From an uncultured Bacteroidales bacterium (GTDB lineage: Bacteria > Bacteroidota > Bacteroidia > Bacteroidales > Muribaculaceae): a stretch of 9,739 nt of DNA. The stretch is from the NCBI GenBank assembly GCA_947177325.1, contig CAMWUH010000057.1:1-9739 (forward strand). Direction: 5' to 3'. The position numbers were made by a program, and so were the translations under genes. Positions 1 through 6,400 of the stretch are shown here, piece by piece (the stretch's first letter is position 1; every line of letters begins with the position of its first letter). The notes beneath the pieces are model-generated. The model did not search any database, was not told the DNA's origin, and saw only the letters and a program-made list of their open reading frames with translations.

Positions 1-107
1 CCTCGGACTGCGTCCGCGGTTTCACATAAACATCGCTGCTGCGCAGCTCTCGCCTTCGACACCCCAGCCATAATATATCCGGCCGTAGGGTCGTGGCCTC
101 CACACAG
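1..107 (+). repeat. Family A hairpin repeat, copy A1 (contig edge)
   Basis: GC-rich intergenic repeat. Bases 1-55 are identical to 3124-3178, and the remainder (to the shared CACACAG at 101-107) aligns to 3209-3255 with a few substitutions after a 25-bp insertion in the other copy. It contains two short inverted repeats with 3-base loops: CGGAC/GTCCG at the left end and GCTGC/GCAGC near 34-47. A GTGG/CCAC hairpin lies near 93-103. An inverted copy is at 2452-2501. The copies at 2452 and 3123 flank a REP-type transposase, so A1 may be the outer edge of a similar unit left of the window (inference). Confidence 0.8.
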
Positions 108-112
108 CTTAT

Positions 113-163
113 AGCCCGCGGGAGCGGGCGAAGGTCTGTAAAGCCCCATGCGTGAGCTCGGGG
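113..163 (+). repeat. Family B double-hairpin repeat, copy B1
   Basis: About 51 bp, nearly the same as 2193-2243 and 2324-2375. The first hairpin is CCCGC-GGGA-GCGGG (115-128). A linker of the form GAAGGTCTGTAAAG follows, then a second, weaker GC hairpin around a GTGA loop ending in GGGG. It begins only 5 bp after family A copy A1. The 164-216 stretch that follows is AT-rich and shows nothing coding. Confidence 0.8.
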
Positions 164-216
164 ACTTGCAAAATGAAACCGTTGATTGTTAAAATATGTT
201 AACATTTGCAATTATT

Positions 217-248
217 GTTGTTTTTTCACAAAAAAACTATTTACTTTG
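217..248 (+). promoter_or_regulatory. Putative promoter of the secreted-protein gene
   Basis: GTTG at 217-220, a 20-bp spacer, then TTACTTTG at 241-248, which departs from the Bacteroidetes -7 consensus TAnnTTTG at one base. The same TTG-N20-TAnnTTTG layout is seen at two other promoters in this window. Transcription would start near 255, leaving a leader of about 220 nt before the ATG at 474. The assignment rests on motif and spacing only. Confidence 0.45.
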
Positions 249-329
249 CGACAGTTAACCGAAAGGATACGAAACTTACAATCCTTAACCGCCATTAACT
301 TCGTATAGCATATTTTCGACTTCAGCAGG

Positions 330-367
330 CTACCCCGTTGTTACTCAAAGTAATAATTACGGCGTAG
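330..367 (+). promoter_or_regulatory. Structured 5' leader hairpin
   Basis: An interrupted hairpin in the long leader of the 474-2042 gene. CTAC (330-333) pairs with GTAG (364-367), CCGT (335-338) with ACGG (359-362), and TTACT (341-345) with AGTAA (349-353), around a CAA loop. A smaller inverted repeat AAGGAT/ATCCTT lies upstream near 263-286. I recognise no known riboswitch or leader family. It could be a transcript-stabilising or regulatory element. Confidence 0.35.
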
Positions 368-383
368 GTTGTTATCGTCTTAA

Positions 384-431
384 ATGAAGCTCTCTCGGAA
401 AACACACTGCCTCAAAGAGCAAATAACCTAA
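384..431 (+). other. Possible short upstream ORF in the leader
   Basis: ATG at 384 opens a 15-codon frame (MKLSRKTHCLKEQIT) ending in TAA at 429-431, 42 bp before the ATG of the secreted-protein gene. No ribosome binding site is evident, which is normal for this phylum and therefore uninformative. It overlaps an inverted repeat GCTCT (389-393)/AGAGC (416-420). It could be chance or a leader peptide. Confidence 0.15.
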
Positions 432-473
432 TCAATAACTATAACTATCTTAACTTAACCAAATCAATCTCTC

Positions 474-2042
474 ATGAAAAAGTTTTACTTTCTTCTCGTA
501 GCAATGCTCGTTGGCTTCGCTGCTAACGCTGACTACTATCTGATTGGCGGCTTCAACGGCTGGTCACTCAAACAAGCTAACTGCAAATTCTCTGATAACG
601 GTGACGGTACTTTCGTTCTCGATTATAACGGCTCCCTTACCTCAGGCTTCAAAATCAATGATGGCACATGGTCAAACGACGCTGCTAACTTCGGCGGTAG
701 CGGTAACCTTACTATCGGTACTCCTTTCAACCTCCAAGTAGGTGGTTCTTCAGGTAACATCGGTCTCTCTGAAAACATTACTAACCCCCACATCGTATTC
801 AACCCCACTGCTAAAACTCTTCTTATCACCGGTCAGGCTTCTGAAGTTGTGAAAGCTTATGACATCTGGGGCGACCTCGCTATTGACGAAACTTGGGCAA
901 GCACCGCTCTCGTTGAGAAAAACGGCAAATGGGAAGCTGAAAACGTTGTTGTAACTTGCAATGCCGCTAACTTCGGTATCCGCGTTCTCGACAGCGCAAG
1001 CGGTTCTCAGATGGACTGGATTTCTGCTGACGGCGCTAATGAAATCTCCGGCGCAGGCACTTTTAATTGCAAAATCGAAGGCACTAACTTCGCTATCGCT
1101 ACCGGTACTTACGGCTTCTCTTTCGACCCCGAAACTATGGTTCTTACTGTAACCGGTGAAGGTGGCGAAGTTGAAATCGACTACACCGGTTGGTATCTCA
1201 ATGTAGTAGGCGACTTCAACGAGTGGTCATCTGACGAAGGTGCTGAATTTGCTGCTGACGGTACTGCAGTTAAAATGAACGCTGCTATCGGTGCCGGCTC
1301 TTTCAAATGCAAACTCTGGACAGGTTCTGCCGACGTATGGTTCTCAACCGGTTCTGAACTCGCCCTCAACGAATGGATTGATTGCGCAGGTAACGCAGAT
1401 GCTAATATGACTATCGCAGGTCAAGCAGAAGGCAACGTTTACAACGTTTACTTCGACCACAAAAACCTCAAAATCAAAGTTGAACTCGTAGGTGGTGGCG
1501 ACGACCCCATCGTTGTTGAAGTTCCCGAAGCTCTCTACATCATCGGCGATTTGTGCGCATGGAACACAGCTGCAGGTATCGAACTCACCAAAGAAGGCAA
1601 CGTATTCACTGGTGAAGCTATTGAATTCCCCGCTACCGGCGAAAACACCCTTTCTTTCTTCAACCTTTCTGACAAACTCGGTGCTGATTGGGATGAATTA
1701 AATGCTGTCGCTAACCGCTACGGCGCTGAAAAAGAAGGCGACGAACTCGTAGCAGGTACTGCTGCTGACGTTGTTACCTACAAAAACAATGTAAACGCTT
1801 CAGCTTGCCACTCTTGGACAATCACTCCCGGTAAATATGACGTAAAAGTTGACTTCAACGATATCGAAAACGTAACAATCACTCTTACAAGTGCATCTTC
1901 AAGCGTTGACGCTATCGCAATCGACTCTAACAACGCTGCTCCCGTTTACTACAACCTCCAAGGTGTACAAGTAAACGAACCCGCTGCCGGCCTCTACATC
2001 GTTCGCCGCGGTGACAAAGTAGCTAAAGAAATCGTTCGCTAA
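474..2042 (+). CDS. Secreted multi-domain beta protein with CBM/SusE-F-like modules and T9SS-like tail
   Basis: A 522-aa protein with a type I signal peptide (MKKFYFLLVAMLVGFAANA, cleavage after AxA near residue 19). There is no lipobox cysteine, so it is not a classical SusE/F lipoprotein. Four repeated beta-rich modules begin near residues 21, 128, 240 and 353. Three open with a similar aromatic motif (YYLIGGFNGW, YLNVVGDFNEW, LYIIGDLCAW), resembling the start of SusE/SusF or AMPK-type glycan-binding modules. The last ~45 residues (VYYNLQGVQV...GLYIVRRGDKVAKEIVR) resemble the C-terminal sorting tail of type IX secretion substrates. The expected role is a surface or exported glycan-binding protein; the ligand is unknown. 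Codon use is strongly skewed (AAC, GAC, TTC, GGT, GCT, CTC/CTT, almost no CTG), unlike the CTG/TTG-using genes downstream, suggesting very high expression. It is monocistronic, with its own leader and terminator. Confidence 0.75.
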   Translation: MKKFYFLLVAMLVGFAANADYYLIGGFNGWSLKQANCKFSDNGDGTFVLDYNGSLTSGFKINDGTWSNDAANFGGSGNLTIGTPFNLQVGGSSGNIGLSENITNPHIVFNPTAKTLLITGQASEVVKAYDIWGDLAIDETWASTALVEKNGKWEAENVVVTCNAANFGIRVLDSASGSQMDWISADGANEISGAGTFNCKIEGTNFAIATGTYGFSFDPETMVLTVTGEGGEVEIDYTGWYLNVVGDFNEWSSDEGAEFAADGTAVKMNAAIGAGSFKCKLWTGSADVWFSTGSELALNEWIDCAGNADANMTIAGQAEGNVYNVYFDHKNLKIKVELVGGGDDPIVVEVPEALYIIGDLCAWNTAAGIELTKEGNVFTGEAIEFPATGENTLSFFNLSDKLGADWDELNAVANRYGAEKEGDELVAGTAADVVTYKNNVNASACHSWTITPGKYDVKVDFNDIENVTITLTSASSSVDAIAIDSNNAAPVYYNLQGVQVNEPAAGLYIVRRGDKVAKEIVR

Positions 2043-2114
2043 TCTGATTTCCCACAAGGAAACAAAATAGCGTAGTGCTGCACTCCGATGCAGCCTAAGA
2101 TACCCCCCACAATC

Positions 2115-2147
2115 ATCCCGTTGCCCCCCACGGCAACGGGATTTTTT
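2115..2147 (+). terminator. Intrinsic terminator of the secreted-protein gene
   Basis: A perfect 11-bp stem, ATCCCGTTGCC (2115-2125) with GGCAACGGGAT (2132-2142), a 6-nt loop, and a run of six T (2142-2147). It lies about 70 bp after the TAA at 2040-2042. Classic Rho-independent form. Confidence 0.9.
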
Positions 2148-2192
2148 ATTCCTACCGTAAGAAATGAAAGACTTTAGTGTAAACACCATCGG

Positions 2193-2243
2193 AGCCCGCG
2201 GGAGCGGGCGAGGATCTGTAAAACCCCGTGCGTGAGCTCGGGG
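2193..2243 (+). repeat. Family B double-hairpin repeat, copy B2
   Basis: The same element as 113-163 and 2324-2375. Hairpin 1 is CCCGC-GGGA-GCGGG. The linker is GAGGATCTGTAAAA. Hairpin 2 is CCCCGTGC-GTGA-GCTCGGGG with one internal mismatch. It is preceded by TCGGA, as is B3. It lies just past the terminator at 2115-2147, so it is probably not part of that mRNA unless read-through occurs. Confidence 0.8.
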
Positions 2244-2265
2244 TAAGGAGTAACCTAATAAGGGG

Positions 2266-2283
2266 AGTCCACGGGAGTGGACG
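2266..2283 (+). repeat. Divergent family B hairpin (B')
   Basis: GTCCAC (2267-2272), loop GGGA, GTGGAC (2277-2282), flanked by AG and CG as in the other B copies and followed by GCGTCTGCA, which aligns to the B linker GAGGATCTGTA. The stem bases differ from B1-B3 on both arms so that pairing is kept. The second hairpin is missing. It sits midway between B2 and B3. Confidence 0.6.
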
Positions 2284-2323
2284 GCGTCTGCACCAATAAG
2301 GCTACCGAAGCGCCAACCGTCGG

Positions 2324-2375
2324 ATCCCGCGGGAGCGGGCGAGGGTCTGTAAAACCCCGTGCGTGAGCGCGGGGG
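2324..2375 (+). repeat. Family B double-hairpin repeat, copy B3
   Basis: The best-formed B copy. Hairpin 1 is CCCGC (2326-2330)-GGGA-GCGGG (2335-2339). Hairpin 2 is CCCCGTGC (2355-2362)-GTGA-GCGCGGGG (2367-2374), eight pairs including one G-T. Both loops fit GNRA. The reverse strand over this and B2 is open for a long stretch, but that frame only translates the repeats. Confidence 0.8.
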
Positions 2376-2451
2376 AGGCGTCAGTAAAGGGGGCAGTCGC
2401 AAAAGGCGGTTGAAATGATAAAAAAACGAGTAACGAATTTGTCTTCACATT

Positions 2452-2501
2452 GAGCTGCGAAGCAGCGACGTTTATGTCAAACCGCGGACGCAGTCCGAGG
2501 A
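2452..2501 (-). repeat. Family A hairpin repeat, inverted copy A2
   Basis: Matches the reverse complement of 3123-3172 at 47 of 50 positions. It holds GCTGC-GAA-GCAGC (2454-2466) and CGGAC-GCA-GTCCG, both with GNA trinucleotide loops on the plus strand. It forms the outer left arm around the transposase gene. The 2376-2451 stretch between B3 and this copy shows nothing recognisable. Confidence 0.85.
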
Positions 2502-2521
2502 TATCAAGGAAGAAGAAGCGT

Positions 2522-2551
2522 TGAGTCCACGCTGAAAGTGTGGACGATGTT
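2522..2551 (+). repeat. Left inverted hairpin repeat of the transposase unit
   Basis: Perfect reverse complement of 3074-3103. It contains its own hairpin GTCCACGC-TGAAA-GTGTGGAC (2525-2545), eight pairs including one G-T. It lies 41 bp beyond the transposase stop codon. The intervening 2552-2592 has no recognised feature. Confidence 0.9.
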
Positions 2552-2592
2552 TAGTTCACATTAGCAAGTTAATCGTTGGCTGAATCAATCAA

Positions 2593-3039
2593 CTATCTCA
2601 TCTTATCAGCCTCATATTCCTCCAACAACATTTGAGCGCAAAACTCTCGAAATTCAGCATCTAAATCTATCTGCTTATGGTGTTCCTCCTGGTTGTTGAT
2701 GTAATTAATCACACTCTGCTTGGCTTCACCTGATATTGTTGCAGCAAAATAATCGCGTGCCCAACCTTTAAAATTCGGAAAATATGAGTTGCCTTTAAGC
2801 CAACCGCTTGATCTGCTCTTAATTTCCTTGACTAAATCTGAAAGGGCAACGGTAGAGCGCAATTCTATCAATAATTGCAGGTGATTTTCTGTGCCACCTA
2901 TTCTGATTAATCCACAGTTTAATTCCAGGATGAGTTCCCAAATAAATTTATAAAGCGCTCTCTTACTTTGCTGCGTTATAGTGTTTTCTCGTTGCTTGGT
3001 GCAAAACACGATGTGATAATATGCTAATACTTTGCTCAT
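2593..3039 (-). CDS. IS200-like REP-associated tyrosine transposase (RAYT), HUQ variant
   Basis: A 148-aa Y1-transposase-fold protein beginning MSKVLAYYHIVFCTKQR, the usual opening of the IS200/RAYT family, and of normal length. The metal site expected as HxH reads ENHLQLLIEL, so H53 is followed by Q55. The Q55 codon is CAA, one base from His. The catalytic-tyrosine region is intact: Y113 in YINNQEEHH, with Q117 four residues on and H120-H121. I chose the ATG at 3039 over the in-frame ATG at 3087: it matches the family N-terminus, it sits just downstream of a TAnnTTTG box, and the longer form would begin inside the terminal hairpin repeat. By family knowledge it would cut and rejoin single-stranded DNA at hairpin repeats. 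Whether HUQ is active is unknown. Confidence 0.85.
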   Translation of the reverse strand: MSKVLAYYHIVFCTKQRENTITQQSKRALYKFIWELILELNCGLIRIGGTENHLQLLIELRSTVALSDLVKEIKSRSSGWLKGNSYFPNFKGWARDYFAATISGEAKQSVINYINNQEEHHKQIDLDAEFREFCAQMLLEEYEADKMR

Positions 3040-3044
3040 AAATA

Positions 3045-3076
3045 CAAAGATATAGCATTTTCTTTGTTTGCGCAAC
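3045..3076 (-). promoter_or_regulatory. Putative promoter of the transposase gene
   Basis: Read on the minus strand: GTTG (3076-3073), a 20-bp spacer, then TATCTTTG (3052-3045), a perfect TAnnTTTG. The upstream element overlaps the inner edge of the terminal hairpin repeat (3074-3103). The -7 box ends only 5 bp before the ATG at 3039, so the transcript would be leaderless or nearly so. Confidence 0.6.
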
Positions 3077-3103
3077 ATCGTCCACACTTTCAGCGTGGAC
3101 TCA
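3074..3103 (-). repeat. Right inverted hairpin repeat of the transposase unit
   Basis: Perfect 30-bp reverse complement of 2522-2551, including the internal 21-nt hairpin (3080-3100). It lies directly upstream of the transposase gene and overlaps its putative promoter. Confidence 0.9.
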
Positions 3104-3122
3104 CGGCTACTTCTACTTGACG

Positions 3123-3255
3123 TCCTCGGACTGCGTCCGCGGTTTCACATAAACATCGCTGCTGCGCAGCTCTCGCCTCCGACGACATCCCGGACCTTCG
3201 CCTCCGACACCCCCGCCATAATACATCCGATCGTAGGGTCGTGGCCTCCACACAG
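3123..3255 (+). repeat. Family A hairpin repeat, copy A3
   Basis: The longest copy. Its first 55 bases from 3124 equal bases 1-55. A 25-bp insertion (3184-3208), ending in a second copy of CGCCTCCGAC, separates the halves. The tail (GCCATAATA through CACACAG) matches A1. In inverted orientation it pairs with A2 at 2452-2501, forming the outer arms around the transposase gene. Confidence 0.85.
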
Positions 3256-3272
3256 TTCACGGGTTCTGAACG
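3254..3272 (+). repeat. Possible divergent family B hairpin (B'')
   Basis: GTTCA (3255-3259), loop CGGGTTC, TGAAC (3267-3271), flanked by AG and CG like the first hairpin of family B and directly abutting the family A tail, as B1 nearly does at 107-113. The stem differs from other B members on both arms but still pairs. The second B hairpin is absent. Membership in the family is inference. Confidence 0.35.
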
Positions 3273-3395
3273 TGGTTACATAAAAGGTTCCTCTCTAACC
3301 TATGGCATGCCACGACCGCCACGTTTCCCTTCGAAGCGACGACGATTTTTAGTTTTTTTGGCATATATTATGTAAGTTATTGAGCTGATTTTTGC

Positions 3396-3403
3396 TAACT
3401 TTG
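3396..3403 (+). promoter_or_regulatory. Putative -7 box of the DUF2723-deacetylase-queG operon
   Basis: TAACTTTG, a perfect TAnnTTTG, 29 bp before the ATG at 3433. No good TTG is found about 20 bp upstream, so the -33 element is weak or absent. The preceding 3277-3395 holds no gene; visible items are a 10-bp palindrome TGGCATGCCA (3303-3312) and T-rich runs near 3345-3360. Confidence 0.5.
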
Positions 3404-3432
3404 CGCAATAAACCGATTTACCGCATCAAAAA

Positions 3433-6400
3433 ATGCTTTCTAAACGCTACAATCTTATCAATAACTCTTTAGGTTGGCTATGCTTTGTCATCGCCGCCGT
3501 CACTTATTTGCTCACTTTAGAGCCTACCGCCAGTTTCTGGGACTGTCCGGAATTTATATCACAAGCCGACAAGCTTGAGGTAGGTCACCCGCCGGGCAAC
3601 CCTATTTTTATGCTTACGGCTCGCTTCTTCGTGAACTTCGCCGGAGGTAACCCCTCAAATGTAGCCGTGGCGGTCAACGCCATGTCGGCGCTGCTGTCGG
3701 CTGCCACGATTTTGCTGCTTTTCTGGACGATTACTCACTTGGTGCGCCGACTGATGGTGGGGCGCTCAACGGCCGACCTTTCCACTCCGCAAATGTTGAT
3801 TGTGATGGGTTCGGGCCTGTGTGGAGCACTTATGTATGCCTGGAGCGACACATTCTGGTTTTCGGCTGTCGAGGCTGAGGTGTATGCGTTTTCATCGTTC
3901 TGCACGGCGTTGGTGTTCTGGCTCATCCTGAAATGGGATAACCGTGCCGACTCCTCCAAAAGCGACCGCTATCTTATATTGCTGGCCTACGTCATTGGTA
4001 TCTCGATAGCCGTTCACCTGCTCAACTTGCTTACAATCCCTGCCATAGGCCTGGTGATATATTTCCGCAAAGCCAAAAACGTTACGCTCAAAGGGTCATT
4101 GCTGGCACTGGCAGCTTCGGTAGCTGTAGTGGTGGCGATTCTCTACGGACTGGTGCCCGGCTTCATCAAAATAGCCGGTTGCTTTGAGCTGTTCTGCGTC
4201 AACACTCTCGGCATGAGCTACAACATGGGTGTTGTGGTGTATGCCGTTTGCCTGGTAGCCTCACTTGTATGGGCCGTCAAAGCTCTCTACGCTCAGCGCT
4301 CGGCGTGGCAAATACGCACATCGGTTATCGTGGCCGTAATTCTTTCAGGCATGCCCTTTATCGGAGGGTCGTGGCTGATAGCGTTGGTGCTGACAGGTGC
4401 GTTGGTGTGGTATGTCGGTATTCGCCGTCGATTGTCGATCCGCCTGCTGACGATAGCAGTGTTGAGCATATTGGTGATATTCGTCGGCTATTCAAGCTAC
4501 GCCTTGCTGCTTATTCGCTCGGCAGCCAATCCGCCGATGAATCAAAACGCGCCCGACAACGTGTTTGCTCTCGCCGGCTACCTCAACCGCGAGCAATATG
4601 GCGAAACTCCGCTGCTCTACGGTCCGTCGTTTGCATCGCAGCCCGAGGGAATTGTCAATCCCGAAACCGGCTCGATTGACTATCGCACCGACGACGGCAA
4701 GCGCGAATGGGCCAAAGTGGTCAAGACCTCACCCGACGAGCCTGACCGCTACGTCCACCTCGACCCGGCTCCCAAATATCGCATGACCCCCAACATGCTC
4801 TTCCCCCGCATGTATTCATCTCAGCCCGGCCATCCCGAGGCTTATCTCAGCTGGATCGGAGAGTCGATGGAAAGCCTGCCTAAAGTCGATGTAATCCCCT
4901 ACTATACCGCCAACGGCGAGCCGTTTAAAGTCTACGGCCGGCCTTACTCGGAGAAGGTGCCCCGCCCCTCATTGGGCCAAAACCTCCGCTACTTCTTCAC
5001 ATATCAGCTCAACCACATGTATTGGCGCTATTTTATGTGGAACTTTGCCGGCCGACAGAACGACCTCCAAGGCAACGGCGAAGACTCGCGCGGCAACTGG
5101 ATCACCGGCTTCAACTTCCTCGACTCGGCCCGATTGGGCGACCAGTCGTTGCTGCCCGACGATCTGGGTAAAGATAACAAGGGACACAACGTGTTTTATA
5201 TGCTCCCGTTGCTGATGGGCTTGCTCGGCATTGCCCTGCAGATGGTCCGCGGCAAAGAGGGCGTTGAGCAATTCTGGGTAGTGTTCTTCCTCTTCTTTAT
5301 GACCGGCATTGCGATTGTGCTTTACCTCAATCAGCCGCCGAATCAGCCTCGTGAGCGCGACTACGCATTTGCCGGCTCGTTCTATGCGTTTGCCATTTGG
5401 GTGGGTATGGGCGTTTACGGCTTGTGGATGCTGCTTCGCGCATTGGCCGGCAAGAATAAGCGCCACGATGCCAACACGTGCAGGCTGACCGCATGGGTGG
5501 CAGCTGCCGTCGGGCTGATTGTGCCGCTGCAAGTGGTGTCGCAAACATGGGACGACCACGACCGTTCAGGCCGCTACACCACTCGCGATTTCGGCATGAA
5601 CTATCTGGCTTCGGTTGATGAAAACGGCATTATATTCACTAACGGCGACAACGACACCTTCCCCTTGTGGTATGCACAGGAGGTGGAGGGCTATCGCACC
5701 GACGTCAGAGTGGTTAACCTGGCTTATCTGTCGACCGACTGGTATGCCAACCAAATGAGAGTGCCGTCTTACGACACCCCCGACATCGTTATGACCGCCC
5801 GCCCCGAGGACTATGCCTACGACCGCCTGCAAGTGAACTACGTTGCTCCCGACTCGGCAGTAACGATGCCTGTCAATGTGTTTGCCTCGCTTCAAGACAT
5901 CTATACCAACCCCGCGGCAGCCGGACCGAAAGGGATACGCTCGATGCGCTATCCGCTGATGTATATCCCCGTCAAGGTTGATGACGCCGTTAAAGGTGGC
6001 GTTATCGAGGCTGACGAAGCAGCTCTGGCCGACGATTATATCACCGTCGACCTCTCTAACCAACGCAGCGTGACTCTGAGCAATCTGCTATCGCTCGACA
6101 TGATTGCCAACGGCGCCCAAAACGGCTGGTCGCGCCCTACATATTTCGCCATGACGGTGCCCGATGAGTATTATCTCAACCTCAACTCTTATTTGCGCAA
6201 CACCGGATTGGCTTATCAGGTAACTCCGATAAACAACGCTTCTGTGTCGCAATATGACCTGCCGGCAGCAACCGATAAGATGTATCGCACGGTGATGAAC
6301 GAATTCCGCTGGGGCGGACTCGACACCGCCAAGCCCGGGTCGCTCTATCTCGACGAAACCGTGCGTCGAATGGTCACCACCCATCGCTCGGCTCTGCTCG

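Larger units (their letters stand above)
2522..3103 (-). mobile_element. REP-type transposase unit bounded by 30-bp inverted hairpin repeats
   Basis: Bounded by a perfect 30-bp inverted repeat (2522-2551 and 3074-3103), with the transposase gene inside on the minus strand. Inverted family A repeats (2452-2501 and 3123-3172) extend the symmetry outward, interrupted by about 20 poorly matched bases on each side. The layout resembles a REP-associated tyrosine transposase (RAYT) embedded in its cognate palindromic repeats more than a freely jumping IS. I see no clear target-site duplication. Confidence 0.7.

Noticed and set aside
474..533. SusE/SusF lipoprotein signal
   Set aside because: There is no cysteine near the cleavage region; the peptide ends in an AxA signal peptidase I site.
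1899..2402. 167-codon minus-strand open frame
   Set aside because: It runs antisense through the end of the secreted-protein gene, the terminator and two family B repeats. The protein-like periodicity only reflects those repeats.
3040..3087. Upstream ATG giving a 164-aa transposase
   Set aside because: The extra 16 residues are not family-like, begin inside the terminal repeat and lie upstream of the likely -7 box.
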